NCBI RefSeq assembly: GCF_003386095.1
Contig: NZ_QREG01000018.1
Coordinates: forward strand, 62,001 to 126,000
DNA length: 64,000 nt
Direction of reading: 5' to 3'
Origin: Marinoscillum furvescens DSM 4134
Lineage (GTDB): Bacteria; Bacteroidota; Bacteroidia; Cytophagales; Cyclobacteriaceae
Shown: one piece after another, positions 1-8,967 of the stretch
Position numbering within the stretch: the stretch's first letter is position 1
How the letters are laid out: each line of letters begins with the position of its first letter
Made by a program: the position numbers and the translations under genes
The notes under the pieces: model-generated
The model's input: the letters and a program-made list of their open reading frames with translations, nothing else
Databases searched by the model: none
Told to the model about the DNA's origin: nothing

Positions 1-1575
1 TATAATGCGGTAAATGGTGATTTCACTAGAAGAATCCAGCGCTTCATCGCCCATAGATGCCGAAAACTCTACTTCTACATCACCGGATTGCTCCAGGTGT
101 GTGCTCAGTTCTTTCAGTGCCGGGATCAACCCAAAGTTGTCAGAAATACCCATGTTGAGCGCATGAGACAAGCTGCGGATGTCCGTACACGCCTTGTCTA
201 CTAGTTGGGTTAACGTTTGGTGGTTGCTGATGGCGTGCTCTGGAATGCCATTGATGTTTACCTTGATGGTGGCTAGCAAGCTGCCAAAGTGGTTGTGAAG
301 CTCTTCAGCGATGCGCTTGCGTTCGTTTTCTTGCCCACTGATCATTGCGTGTAGTGCTTTGGACTCCTGCTGGTTTAGCAGGTCTTTGATGCGGTGGTCA
401 TGTTGCTTTCGCTCGGCCTGTGAAATGATCTTTTCAGTCTCGAACCTTTGACGGAAGTATAGCAGCACTACCAGCGACAGGATCAGTAATACTACGGCCG
501 TGGCGATGTATGCACGGTTGAGCATGCGGTCTTTTTCCAACAAATCGATTTCCTTTTCGCGCAAGCTCACTTCATAGTCAGTGCGTAGATCGGCTATATT
601 TTGAACAGTAGCCAGGTTGGTCACACTGTCTCTGTATTGAATGAAACTTCTGTAGTGTGCAAGCGCCAGCACGGGATCTCCGGATTGTTCCGTGAAATGG
701 GATAATTTCTCATGCGCATCACTGATTTGCTGCTTGAGTTTGGTCTCCAAAGCCAGGGATAGACTTTTCTTGGCATATTTAATGGCCGAGGCATAGTCTT
801 CTTTATCGCCATAAATGTCCGCCATGGCCAGCAGATAAAAGCAAATGGGGTAGTAATCTGACGAAGCCTGCAAGATGATAATCGCCTCTTCGATGTTTTG
901 CTCTGCTTGCTCATGATTTCCCAAATAAGCCAGAGCCATTCCGGCATTACCTTTGGCATAAGCCACACCTGTGGGATATCGAGATAGTTCAAATAGTAAT
1001 TTTGCCTGCTCAAAATAATGCAGTGCACTGTCGTATGCTCCATAGGTCAGGTATTCGTCACCGGTATTGAGTATTACAGAAGCTAGCGTGATGGTGTCTG
1101 CATCAGTTTTGATCAGATCAATTGCCATGTGGTAGTAATGGATGGCATTTTGATGATTTTCTAGCAATGTGTATATGTCTGCTATGGAGCTGTAGCAGGT
1201 GCCAATTCCAGTAACGTAATTGATTTTTTTTGCGCATTCAATAGCACTGAGATAGGATTTTAAGGCTTCATCCAGATCCCCTAGGGAGCGTTGTTTATTT
1301 CCTTTTTGTAAATACCCCCGGTAGCAGTATCTGCTGTTTCCCTGGGATTCGGCTAAAGCAATAAGCTGATTGGCATAATCAATAGCCAGTTCTAGGTTTT
1401 GGACCTCATGGAAGGATATATTTCTTAAGGCTTCCAGTCTTTCAGATACGGAGAGCTTTTTGTTTTTGATCGCAACCTTCAGACTATCGGCAATAGATTG
1501 ATTTTGCCCAGATAAACTCTGGGCAAAAATCAACAATAAGCAAGCGATAACTAGCTTATGGGTACTTTGAAGCAT
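1..1575 (-). CDS. TPR-containing sensor histidine kinase (HisKA_3 type), truncated by the window edge
   Basis: Reading the minus strand from the ATG at 1575 gives 525 open codons running off the left edge. The protein begins with a signal peptide (LLLIFAQSLSGQ). Helical tetratricopeptide-like repeats follow over roughly residues 30-320, then one membrane segment (AYIATAVVLLILSLVVLLYF). Next come a coiled coil and a dimerisation/phosphoacceptor box, ERKRIAEELHNHFGSLLA, of the HisKA_3 family that pairs with NarL/LuxR-type response regulators. The His in ELHNH is the expected phosphorylation site. The ATPase domain would lie beyond the edge, so its completeness is unknown. The gene starts 2 nt after the stop of the small gene at 1578-1922, so the two are very likely co-transcribed. 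A cognate regulator is not in the window. Confidence 0.9.
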   Translation of the reverse strand, partial: MLQSTHKLVIACLLLIFAQSLSGQNQSIADSLKVAIKNKKLSVSERLEALRNISFHEVQNLELAIDYANQLIALAESQGNSRYCYRGYLQKGNKQRSLGDLDEALKSYLSAIECAKKINYVTGIGTCYSSIADIYTLLENHQNAIHYYHMAIDLIKTDADTITLASVILNTGDEYLTYGAYDSALHYFEQAKLLFELSRYPTGVAYAKGNAGMALAYLGNHEQAEQNIEEAIIILQASSDYYPICFYLLAMADIYGDKEDYASAIKYAKKSLSLALETKLKQQISDAHEKLSHFTEQSGDPVLALAHYRSFIQYRDSVTNLATVQNIADLRTDYEVSLREKEIDLLEKDRMLNRAYIATAVVLLILSLVVLLYFRQRFETEKIISQAERKQHDHRIKDLLNQQESKALHAMISGQENERKRIAEELHNHFGSLLATIKVNINGIPEHAISNHQTLTQLVDKACTDIRSLSHALNMGISDNFGLIPALKELSTHLEQSGDVEVEFSASMGDEALDSSSEITIYRII

Positions 1576-1577
1576 TG

Positions 1578-1922
1578 TCAGTTGTTAATAGAGATTTTAG
1601 GGTCTTCGGTATAATCATTTCCTCCATAAGATACAGTGATTGTGTACTCTACATCGCCTGACTGAGCTTGTATAGCACCTATGGAGATCACCTCATTAAT
1701 ATTTCCTGAAGGGGATGGTGTCGTGCTAAACGGACAGCTTCCACTTGTAAAATTAAATGAGATAGCAACCTGGGAGCTTTGAGCAGAAGGTACGTTTCCT
1801 TGTCTTACGATGATCGCCACATTATCACCCGTATGTATTCTCATTTTATTCGGGCTCATGTTGAGATAGCAGTTTCCAGAGTCGTCCTGAAATATTTCTG
1901 CGATTAAAATTCGGTTTGCCAT
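1578..1922 (-). CDS. Small beta-rich protein of unknown function, upstream of the sensor kinase
   Basis: This 114-residue protein has no signal peptide or membrane segment. It alternates short hydrophobic and polar stretches typical of beta strands (for example NVAIIVRQG, VAISFNF, VEYTITVSYGG), which suggests a beta-sandwich. I do not recognise the family. It is the first gene of a two-gene unit: its TGA stop is 2 nt before the ATG of the histidine kinase, so translation may be coupled. It could be a cytoplasmic partner or target of the kinase, but nothing in the sequence shows that. The ATG at 1922 is chosen because it is the first in frame and sits just downstream of an AT-rich leader. Confidence 0.7.
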   Translation of the reverse strand: MANRILIAEIFQDDSGNCYLNMSPNKMRIHTGDNVAIIVRQGNVPSAQSSQVAISFNFTSGSCPFSTTPSPSGNINEVISIGAIQAQSGDVEYTITVSYGGNDYTEDPKISINN

Positions 1923-1990
1923 AGCAAATTGTGTTTTTAAGGTTAGTAAAAAATTATAGTAGTAAAAGTAGGGGTGAGCTCGACACGTTT

Positions 1991-2010
1991 AATACCCCAG
2001 TTGGGGTATT
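1991..2010. promoter_or_regulatory. 20-bp palindrome in the divergent intergenic region
   Basis: The arms AATACCCCA and TGGGGTATT are perfect reverse complements separated by GT. The site is 69 bp upstream of the minus-strand kinase operon and about 180 bp upstream of the sigma gene. It is too short-looped for a good RNA hairpin and looks like a binding site for a dimeric regulator. The bound protein is unknown. Confidence 0.45.
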
Positions 2011-2155
2011 GTGTATTGGTTGAAGTTACAAAACGCATTTGACTTTCAGGTGATTAGCCCATACTGGTATAGTCATAAGCGTGGAGGGAAGGAGTATGGT
2101 TATTGATAAATTTCTAATTTACTTTCCTATATTTAACCTCCGATATAATTCAAAT

Positions 2156-2169
2156 CCTTCGTTCGAAGG
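2156..2169. promoter_or_regulatory. Inverted repeat in the leader of the first ECF sigma gene
   Basis: CCTTCG and CGAAGG are separated by TT, ending 24 nt before the GTG start of the sigma gene. It could be an operator or, read as RNA, a small hairpin with a GTTC loop close to the start codon. Short, so only suggestive. Confidence 0.35.
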
Positions 2170-2193
2170 TTTGATTGTTAAATTTCCAACAGG

Positions 2194-2820
2194 GTGAAAA
2201 AATCGACCAAAGTAAGGCGACTTGATCACGACGCTGGTTTTCGCGCGTGGTTCGAAAATGTATATGAAACCCATTTTGAAAGGTTGTTTCGATACGCATT
2301 TTCAATCATGAAGGATCGACAAGCGGCTGAGGATGTAGTGTCTGAAGTGTTCTTGAATATTTGGAATAAAAAGCCCGACTATGACCATATCAAGGAGCTG
2401 ACTACCTATCTACATGTGTCGGTGAAACACTTGGCTATCCGGAATGTATCCAAAGACCCGGGTAAATTTTCCTACTCTACGTACGACGAAACTCTACAAA
2501 TTACAGATGCCATAGACCCTGAAAGCATCTTGCTGGGTGCAGAGCTACAGGAAGTGATAGATCATGTAATCGCTGATTTGCCTCCACATGGAAAGTTGGT
2601 CTATGAACTATCAAAGCTCAAAGGCTATAGTAATCAGCAGATAGCTGATGAAATGGGGATTTCGAAAAAAACGGTAGAGAGTCACCTTTATGCTGTACTG
2701 AAAAAAGTAAAAGAAGCCCTTTACCAACATTTCAACGACAATCAGATGGATTACCCATATTTTACTAATATTAGTTCAGTGTCGCTTTTGCTTGCGTGTA
2801 TGGTAGTTGGTTTGTGTTGA
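2194..2820 (+). CDS. RNA polymerase ECF-type sigma factor (FecI-like), PUL 1
   Basis: This 208-residue protein has sigma region 2 around residues 28-60 (RLFRYAFSIMKDRQAAEDVV). Region 4 lies at about 128-175, with the helix-turn-helix SNQQIADEMGISKKTVESHL. The C-terminal tail is hydrophobic (about residues 189-208, ending LLLACMVVGLC) and may contact the membrane. GTG at 2194 is taken as the start because no in-frame ATG precedes region 2. A FecR anti-sigma gene follows 139 nt downstream, then an STN-domain SusC. In this arrangement, substrate binding by SusC is relayed through FecR to release the sigma factor, which then transcribes the PUL. Confidence 0.9.
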   Translation: MKKSTKVRRLDHDAGFRAWFENVYETHFERLFRYAFSIMKDRQAAEDVVSEVFLNIWNKKPDYDHIKELTTYLHVSVKHLAIRNVSKDPGKFSYSTYDETLQITDAIDPESILLGAELQEVIDHVIADLPPHGKLVYELSKLKGYSNQQIADEMGISKKTVESHLYAVLKKVKEALYQHFNDNQMDYPYFTNISSVSLLLACMVVGLC

Positions 2821-2882
2821 TAAATTTTCAATTATCAGCTAAATAACACTATTCCATTGTAATGATTATCTTGATTTTGTGG

Positions 2883-2916
2883 ATTTATTGTAAATAATTT
2901 TAGATCGCTAAGTGAG
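2883..2916 (+). promoter_or_regulatory. Conserved element upstream of fecR, PUL 1 copy
   Basis: The 12-mer ATTTATTGTAAA starts 77 nt before the fecR ATG and the 7-mer AAGTGAG starts 50 nt before it. The same two words occur at 75 and 52 nt before the fecR ATG of PUL 3 (55371 and 55394). The intergenic lengths are also alike (139 and 136 nt). This suggests a promoter or other signal for the anti-sigma gene. Confidence 0.5.
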
Positions 2917-2959
2917 GATAGGTGTTTTTGCCTCCTATAGGTGAAGGCATATAAAATCA

Positions 2960-3925
2960 ATGGAAGAACTCATTCATAAATACCTCAGCAGCGAGCTTTC
3001 CGAACAGGAAGAAAAAGAACTACGTGCTTGGCTGGAGGATGACTCGGTAAACCGGCAAGTGTTTGAAAACATCACCAGTCACTGGAAACTGTCCGATGCG
3101 CAGGTGGCTCAGTCTAAATCCAATATCTATGAAAAGATTACTGGAACGCAAGCCGTTATAACTTCCTCAAACAAAAGTTGGAAGTACGTTTGGCGTGTAG
3201 CTGCCATCGTTGTTTTCATGTTCGCTTTAGGCGCTTTATACGATCAGTATGGTAACCAGCGAAGTGATATTCAAGATGTAGCGGATCATGTGATAATCGA
3301 AAAAGAAGCCCAATACGGGCAAAAACTCACTTTTCAACTTCCTGATGGATCAGTGGTGAAGCTAAATGCAGGTAGTAAACTGACCTTTCCAAGAACGTTT
3401 AATGACGAGTCCAGGCAGGTGGAGCTAGTTGGTGAAGCGTTTTTCGATGTTACCAAAAACCCAGAGCGGCCATTTGTGATCACAGCTCCGCAACTGGAAG
3501 TGACCGTGCTCGGTACGTCGTTTAACGTATCTGCTTATGAGCAGGCCTCAAGTGCCTCTGTGGCGGTGAAAACAGGAAAAGTGGCTGTAAAAAACCGAAC
3601 AGGAGCCGGTAGTGTGACATTGCTACCGCTTGATCAGGTCACGGTTCAGGACCAACATCTCGATAAAAATAGAATTCCAAATGAGGATGCGGTATTTGGG
3701 TGGATGAACCAGATTTTAATGTTTGATGATGAAAGCTTTGCTACCATAGCTTCCAAGATAGAGCGATGGTATGATGTGAAAATCGAAATGCAAACGAGCG
3801 TAGATGCCGATAAGACCTTTACAGGAAAGTATAAGAATCCATCCATCAAAGCATTGATGGAAAGTTTGTCTTATGCCTATGACTTTAACTATGAGCTAAA
3901 AGAAAAAACAGTAATAATCAAATAA
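2960..3925 (+). CDS. FecR-family anti-sigma factor, PUL 1
   Basis: This 321-residue protein has a short cytoplasmic N-terminal region that would hold the sigma factor. One membrane segment lies at about residues 74-92 (YVWRVAAIVVFMFALGALY). A periplasmic FecR domain follows from about 110 to 210, recognisable by LPDGSVVKLNAGSKL and by VELVGEAFFDVTKNPERPF. A C-terminal domain of the DUF4974 type covers about 245-321 (MFDDESFATIASKIERWYDV). It is expected to receive a signal from the STN domain of the adjacent SusC. It ends just before an intrinsic hairpin at 3932-3963, so it probably closes the sigma/anti-sigma transcript. Confidence 0.92.
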   Translation: MEELIHKYLSSELSEQEEKELRAWLEDDSVNRQVFENITSHWKLSDAQVAQSKSNIYEKITGTQAVITSSNKSWKYVWRVAAIVVFMFALGALYDQYGNQRSDIQDVADHVIIEKEAQYGQKLTFQLPDGSVVKLNAGSKLTFPRTFNDESRQVELVGEAFFDVTKNPERPFVITAPQLEVTVLGTSFNVSAYEQASSASVAVKTGKVAVKNRTGAGSVTLLPLDQVTVQDQHLDKNRIPNEDAVFGWMNQILMFDDESFATIASKIERWYDVKIEMQTSVDADKTFTGKYKNPSIKALMESLSYAYDFNYELKEKTVIIK

Positions 3926-3931
3926 AAGGAA

Positions 3932-3963
3932 AGCCGAGAAGTCTTTGGGGAAAGGTCTCGGCT
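3932..3963 (+). terminator. Hairpin between fecR and susC, PUL 1
   Basis: AGCCGAGA and TCTCGGCT form a perfect 8-bp stem around a 16-nt loop, directly after the fecR stop. There is no T-run, so it may be a partial terminator, an attenuator or a stabiliser of the susC leader. A hairpin lies at the matching place in PUL 3 (56486-56507). Confidence 0.5.
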
Positions 3964-3964
3964 C

Positions 3965-4000
3965 TCTATAAAGTTTCTGACTTAAACCATAAACTCTATG
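3965..4000 (+). promoter_or_regulatory. Conserved susC leader element, PUL 1 copy
   Basis: Three words, TCTATAAAG, CTGACTTAA and AACTCTATG, run up to and include the susC start codon. PUL 3 has TCTGTAATG, CTGACCTAA and AACTCTATG in the same order and nearly the same spacing at 56547-56586. The third susC, in PUL 2, lacks them. The element may be the sigma-dependent promoter or a translation-control leader. Confidence 0.5.
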
Positions 4001-7000
4001 CATGCAAAATTACCAAAATTAATCGTTCGCATGTCAAAAATTGCGATTTATGCGGTGATCATGTCCTACTCGCTTACCATGGCGTTTGGACATGAATCGG
4101 TCGCTCAAAGGAAATTTTTGAGCGAGATCAATCTGGAAGTCACCCTCCAGAGTAAAAACCTACTGGAATTGCTTGATGAAATTGAGCAGTCTAGCGAGTT
4201 TCATTTTGCCTACTCCAAAAAGGACCTGAAAGGTAAAAAGATAGTGATAACATCGGGTAAGTGGAATATGGAATCTCTGCTCAAGGAGATTTCTGTCCAG
4301 GCGCGTGTTTCGCTCAAGCGTGTCAATGAAACGATCACTATAAAAAAGGTGAGTGAAACGGATCGGCTTCCAGATGTCCTGGAAAAACTAAGTGTCCAAA
4401 AAACGGTGACCGGACGTGTAGTGGATGAAAATGGAGAAGGGCTACCCGGAGCTACAGTTGCCGTGAAAGGTACTAGCATTGGTACCATCACAGATATAGA
4501 TGGAAACTTCCGGCTGGACGTGGAAGAAGGCACAACGCTTGTGTTTTCATTCGTAGGCTATCAGTCCAGGGAAGTGCCTGTTACAGATCAGTCAGTCTAC
4601 AACATTTCGCTGGAGCTAGATACCCAGGGGCTAGAGGAGATTGTAGTAATCGGATACCAGACAGTTCAAAAGAAAGATTTGACTGGGGCTACCTCAGTAA
4701 TTGATCCGTCAGCCTCGAGCAAGGTGACTGCTACCACATTGGCCGAGTCTATTCAGGGGCTGGCTCCGGGAGTAACGGTACGAAATGATGGAGCCCCGGG
4801 GGCTGGAGCGATCATCGAAATTCGTGGAGTTGGCAGTTTTGCCGATACACAGCCACTTTATGTGATCGATGGAATGCTTGCTGATGCCAACCCCACCATC
4901 AACACCAATGACATTGCCTCTATTCAAATCCTGAAAGATGCCTCCGCAGCAGCTATTTATGGATCCAGAGCAGCGAATGGAGTAGTAATCATCACCACCA
5001 AGCAAGGTGAAGAAGGCCCGGTAAAAGTAAATGTGTCGGCAAAAACGGGACTTCAGCAAATCGCTAAACGATGGGATGTGATGAATGCGCAAGAATTTGC
5101 CGCCATGCAAACGTCCATGTATGAAAACTCCGGACTTACACCACCAGCTTCAGTAGGCGTTGATTTTGATCCGGCTATTGATACTGATTGGCAGGATGAA
5201 ATGATCCAATGGGGGAAAATTAACGATTACAATGTGAGCTTATCCGGTGGATCCCTAAACAACAGTTTTATGATCAGCGGTAGTGCTTTTAACAATGAAG
5301 GCGTACTTAAAGGTCGGTCATTTGAGCGATATAGTCTGAGGCTAAACAGCAAAAGCAAAATAGGCCGGGTGACTGTAGGAGAAAATATGGTCCTGACCCA
5401 CTCGATCAATGAAAGTCCCGATGCTGGCAATCCGTTTTATGACATGCCTCAGCTACTACCTGTGATTCCTGTTCGTGGTGAGGATTATATCACCGAAAGC
5501 AACCCAGAGGGATGGGGAATAGGGACAGTAGATGCAGTAACCTATGCATGGAATCCAGTAGCCATCAACAATCTAAGCCATAATACTGCAAAATACTCGA
5601 AGCTCGTTGGCAATGCCTTCCTTGATTTCAAGTTGACCGACTGGATTAAGTACCGATTTAACGCAGGATTGGAAGTGAGTTTTGACGATACGAAATATTT
5701 GCGAGAAGATGGAGTATGGTCTTTCAATGCTGCCGTTTACCCAAGTTATGTTGAAGATACACGTTCTACCTATGCAAGTGGGCTTTTAGAACATACCTTG
5801 AATATCAATAAGGATTTTGGACGCCACAGCATCAGTGCCGTATTGGGCACTTCTCAGCAGTCATTCAGACGGGAGTTTACCACTGCTCGTCGTAGCGAGC
5901 TGCAAGTCATCAATGGCGAATACCTACCGACAATAGCTTCCGCTACAGGTGAAGACGTGGCATCAGGAGGTCGACCCGTAGATAGCTATATTATCGGTTA
6001 CCTGGGACGGGTCAATTATTCATTTGCAGATAGGTACCTCCTCACGTTGACTGGGCGAATCGACAAAAATTCCAAATTTAAGGAAGAGTACAGAACGGGA
6101 TTCTTCCCATCAGTGGCCATGGGCTGGAGACTCAGCGAGGAAGGGTTTTTTAATGTTCCGTTTGTTTCCAATATGAAGCTGACAGCTTCTTATGGAGAGA
6201 TTGGACTGGTTCCGGGAGCTATTGGATCATGGGACTACATCGGTAACCTAAACAGTAACCCCAGAGCTATTTTTGGCAACTCACAGGCAGCGTATGTAGG
6301 GGCGTATCAGCCACGCTTGATCAATGAAAAGCTCCAGTGGGAAACAAAAATCACTCGAAATGTAGGGCTTGACCTGGGAATGATGGCCGATCGTCTTCTG
6401 GTATCATTAGCCTATTACAACTCTGTATCAGATCAGGCGATTTTGAACCCTCCGGTAGCTAATTATTTCGGTACCCTCGGAGGAAATCCATTTGTGAATA
6501 CGGGTTCATTGAGAAATCAGGGCTTTGAGTTTAGTGCTACCTATCGCAAGCGAGAAGGGGACTTCAACTGGGACCTGTCGGGCAATTTCACCACCATCAA
6601 AAATACCGTAGAAAGTGTGGGTAATCAGGGAGTAGGTATCGACTATATTCCTACAGGACTGACACGTACCAAGGTGGGTAGGTCCATCTCTGAGTGGTAC
6701 TTGCTTAAAACCGACGGGTTGTTTCAAACCCCTCAGGATGTATTAGATCATACCAACTCGGAGGGTCAGGTGATCCAGCCAAATGCCCAACCTGGAGACA
6801 TTCGCTTTGTGGACGTAAACGATGACGGGCAAATCACGGAGGATGACCGGGATTTCAGCGGGAAATCCGCTTGGCCTACATTGCAGGTGGGTTCACAATT
6901 CAATGCGTCTTATCGCAACTTCAACCTGAATGTACAGGTAATAGGGGTCTTTGGAAATTATATCTACAACAGTGTGAGACAGATTTTGGATGGTTACCAA

Positions 7001-7375
7001 AACACCAACTTCCGAAGTGATATTCAGCCCTGGACCGAGGAAAACCCAAATACCAGTGATCCAAGAATCGGTGTGGCGAGCAATGATGTCGCATTGGCCA
7101 TGAATGGGCAAAATAGTGATCGGTGGCTTGAAAGCGGCTCGTACCTCCGCTTGAGAAATGTGGAATTTGGGTACAACTTTGAATCCTCACTTCTTGAAAC
7201 TATAGGTGTAGCCAGTGCCCGTGTGTTTATCAGTGGTCAAAACTTACTCACCCTCACGCAGTACTCTGGTTTGGATCCGGACGTAACCGGCAATGGCATC
7301 TATGAGCGTGGAGCTGATACTGGCAACTGGCCCTCCAACAGAGTCTATTCTACAGGCATACAGTTTCAATTTTAA
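3998..7375 (+). CDS. SusC-type TonB-dependent outer-membrane transporter with STN domain, PUL 1
   Basis: At 1125 residues this is within the usual SusC range. After the signal peptide comes an STN (secretin/TonB N-terminal) domain at about residues 45-105, the part that signals to FecR. A carboxypeptidase-regulatory-like beta domain lies at about 138-210 (GRVVDENGEGLPGATV). The TonB plug region follows from about 212 (EEIVVIGYQTVQKKDLTGAT; later IYGSRAANGVVIITTKQ), and then the 22-strand barrel up to the aromatic C-terminus (GIQFQF). It imports oligosaccharides across the outer membrane with the SusD lipoprotein encoded 11 nt downstream. The substrate is inferred from neighbours to be arabinose-containing. 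Confidence 0.95.
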   Translation: MHAKLPKLIVRMSKIAIYAVIMSYSLTMAFGHESVAQRKFLSEINLEVTLQSKNLLELLDEIEQSSEFHFAYSKKDLKGKKIVITSGKWNMESLLKEISVQARVSLKRVNETITIKKVSETDRLPDVLEKLSVQKTVTGRVVDENGEGLPGATVAVKGTSIGTITDIDGNFRLDVEEGTTLVFSFVGYQSREVPVTDQSVYNISLELDTQGLEEIVVIGYQTVQKKDLTGATSVIDPSASSKVTATTLAESIQGLAPGVTVRNDGAPGAGAIIEIRGVGSFADTQPLYVIDGMLADANPTINTNDIASIQILKDASAAAIYGSRAANGVVIITTKQGEEGPVKVNVSAKTGLQQIAKRWDVMNAQEFAAMQTSMYENSGLTPPASVGVDFDPAIDTDWQDEMIQWGKINDYNVSLSGGSLNNSFMISGSAFNNEGVLKGRSFERYSLRLNSKSKIGRVTVGENMVLTHSINESPDAGNPFYDMPQLLPVIPVRGEDYITESNPEGWGIGTVDAVTYAWNPVAINNLSHNTAKYSKLVGNAFLDFKLTDWIKYRFNAGLEVSFDDTKYLREDGVWSFNAAVYPSYVEDTRSTYASGLLEHTLNINKDFGRHSISAVLGTSQQSFRREFTTARRSELQVINGEYLPTIASATGEDVASGGRPVDSYIIGYLGRVNYSFADRYLLTLTGRIDKNSKFKEEYRTGFFPSVAMGWRLSEEGFFNVPFVSNMKLTASYGEIGLVPGAIGSWDYIGNLNSNPRAIFGNSQAAYVGAYQPRLINEKLQWETKITRNVGLDLGMMADRLLVSLAYYNSVSDQAILNPPVANYFGTLGGNPFVNTGSLRNQGFEFSATYRKREGDFNWDLSGNFTTIKNTVESVGNQGVGIDYIPTGLTRTKVGRSISEWYLLKTDGLFQTPQDVLDHTNSEGQVIQPNAQPGDIRFVDVNDDGQITEDDRDFSGKSAWPTLQVGSQFNASYRNFNLNVQVIGVFGNYIYNSVRQILDGYQNTNFRSDIQPWTEENPNTSDPRIGVASNDVALAMNGQNSDRWLESGSYLRLRNVEFGYNFESSLLETIGVASARVFISGQNLLTLTQYSGLDPDVTGNGIYERGADTGNWPSNRVYSTGIQFQF

Positions 7376-7386
7376 ACCACAGAGCA

Positions 7387-8913
7387 ATGAAAAGAATATT
7401 TATATACTTGATGATCATCGGCCTGGGTTTTGGCTGTGAAGACAAACTAGATATTAATAATCCCAACGAACCAAGCGTTCAGTATTTCTGGCAAAATGAG
7501 GAAGATGCCGTAAAAGGTGTAAATGCCGTCTACAGTACTCTACACAAGGGTTCTATTTCCAGGTGGATGCCTATGCTGTTTTCTACGCGTTCGGATATTG
7601 GGGAAAGCAGAAGTCCATGGACCGACCTGGCCAATGCGTTGGATAAGTTCATTCAACCCGATTATAATTTTGGCCCGGTTGCCGGTGTCTGGCATGATAA
7701 CTATGTCGGGATCAATCGAGCAAATCAGGTGCTCGATAATGTGCCGGATATTGCCATGGACACGGATAAAAAGAACGAAGTATTGGGGCAGGCTTATTTC
7801 TTTAGAGGGCTCTTTTATTATCACCTGGTTACGCTGTTTGGCAATGTGCCATTAATGCTCAAAACTACTTCTCCGGACGATTATCCTGCCAACAGTTCTG
7901 TGGAGGAGGTCTACGGTCAGATCATTGCAGATTTAGAAAAGGCCGTAGAGATGCTGCCGGCAAAATATGCTTCCCCGGAAGACCTGGGACGGGTCACCAA
8001 AGGTGCTGCTCACGCCTTAATGGCAAAAGCCTATTTTCAACTAAAGGATTATCAAAACGCATTGCCATCACTAGAATGGCTCGTAGATGGTGAAGGTGGA
8101 GATCTGTACGATTTGGTACCCAACTATAGAGATAACTTTCTGGTAACCACCGAAAACAATGTGGAATCAGTATTTGAATGGCAGTTTGCTGAAAACCCCA
8201 ATGAGTTTACGGATGATGACATAGCTACTCCGAACCACAACTACGGCTCATCTATGGCTCAGTTCACAGCACCTGTAGGAATCGGCTGGTCAGATGCAGA
8301 AGCACGAAGGTGGATTATTTATGAGTTTGACGAGCTGACTGTAGCTGGTGATAGAGACCCGAGAGTGGAGGCAAGTTTCCTGTTTGATTCTACGCATATC
8401 AATGGGCCTGACGAGACTTTGGTCTATGGGGTGTCATTTAGCTCCAGATATGGTACAGGACCTGACAGCAAGCGCGTTTGGGTTCGAAAATTCCTCAACG
8501 ACCACTGGAAAATTGAAGAAGGATATCGCTCTCCGAATAACTACAGATACATCCGCTATGCAGATGTGCTCCTAATGTATGCGGAGTGCCTCAACGCCCT
8601 CAATCGCACAGCGGAAGCGTATCCTCATGTAGATCGTGTAAGACAAAGAGCAAGCTTGGCTCCATTGTCTACAGTGATGCCGGGGCTGGGTCAAACCGCA
8701 TTTTTGGAGCAACTAAAAAAAGAACGACTGCTGGAGCTGGCTGGTGAAGGACACCGATGGAACGACCTCATGCGCTGGGGGGATATCGGGCCACAGCTAT
8801 CCGTCAATGACCCGGCATTCAACAACTTTGAGGTAGGTAAGCACGAATTACTGCCTATCCCACAGGTGGACAGAGACGTAAACCCCAACCTGGATCAAAA
8901 TCCGAACTGGTAA
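7387..8913 (+). CDS. SusD-like outer-membrane glycan-binding lipoprotein (RagB/SusD family), PUL 1
   Basis: This 508-residue protein has a lipoprotein signal peptide ending in GLGFGC (lipid-attached Cys at residue 17). The N-terminal SusD-like region (YFWQNEEDAVKGVNAVYSTL) and TPR-type helices (GQAYFFRGLFYYHLVTLFG) are followed by the C-terminal RagB/SusD region (RYADVLLMYAECLN; LLELAGEGHRWNDLMRWG). It caps the SusC barrel and binds glycan at the cell surface. It lies 11 nt after susC, and a strong terminator-like hairpin follows 11 nt after its stop. Confidence 0.95.
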   Translation: MKRIFIYLMIIGLGFGCEDKLDINNPNEPSVQYFWQNEEDAVKGVNAVYSTLHKGSISRWMPMLFSTRSDIGESRSPWTDLANALDKFIQPDYNFGPVAGVWHDNYVGINRANQVLDNVPDIAMDTDKKNEVLGQAYFFRGLFYYHLVTLFGNVPLMLKTTSPDDYPANSSVEEVYGQIIADLEKAVEMLPAKYASPEDLGRVTKGAAHALMAKAYFQLKDYQNALPSLEWLVDGEGGDLYDLVPNYRDNFLVTTENNVESVFEWQFAENPNEFTDDDIATPNHNYGSSMAQFTAPVGIGWSDAEARRWIIYEFDELTVAGDRDPRVEASFLFDSTHINGPDETLVYGVSFSSRYGTGPDSKRVWVRKFLNDHWKIEEGYRSPNNYRYIRYADVLLMYAECLNALNRTAEAYPHVDRVRQRASLAPLSTVMPGLGQTAFLEQLKKERLLELAGEGHRWNDLMRWGDIGPQLSVNDPAFNNFEVGKHELLPIPQVDRDVNPNLDQNPNW

Positions 8914-8924
8914 AACCTCAAATG

Positions 8925-8949
8925 ACCGGGCAGCTTGCTGCCCGGTTTT
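8925..8949 (+). terminator. Intrinsic terminator or attenuator after susD, PUL 1
   Basis: ACCGGGCAG and CTGCCCGGT form a perfect 9-bp stem with a 4-nt loop, followed by a TTTT run. It should end or thin out transcription after susCD, so the enzymes downstream would be made at a lower level. It also rules out the in-frame TTG at 8935 as the start of the next gene. Confidence 0.8.
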
Positions 8950-8967
8950 ACAATTCATTTAATAACG

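Noticed and set aside
621-1043. Minus-strand frame of 140 codons
   Set aside because: It is in another frame within the TPR part of the histidine kinase, whose own frame is open from 1575 to the edge.
8935-8967. In-frame TTG extension of the first GH43 gene
   Set aside because: It would lie within the terminator hairpin and before the signal peptide; ATG 8968 is the better start.
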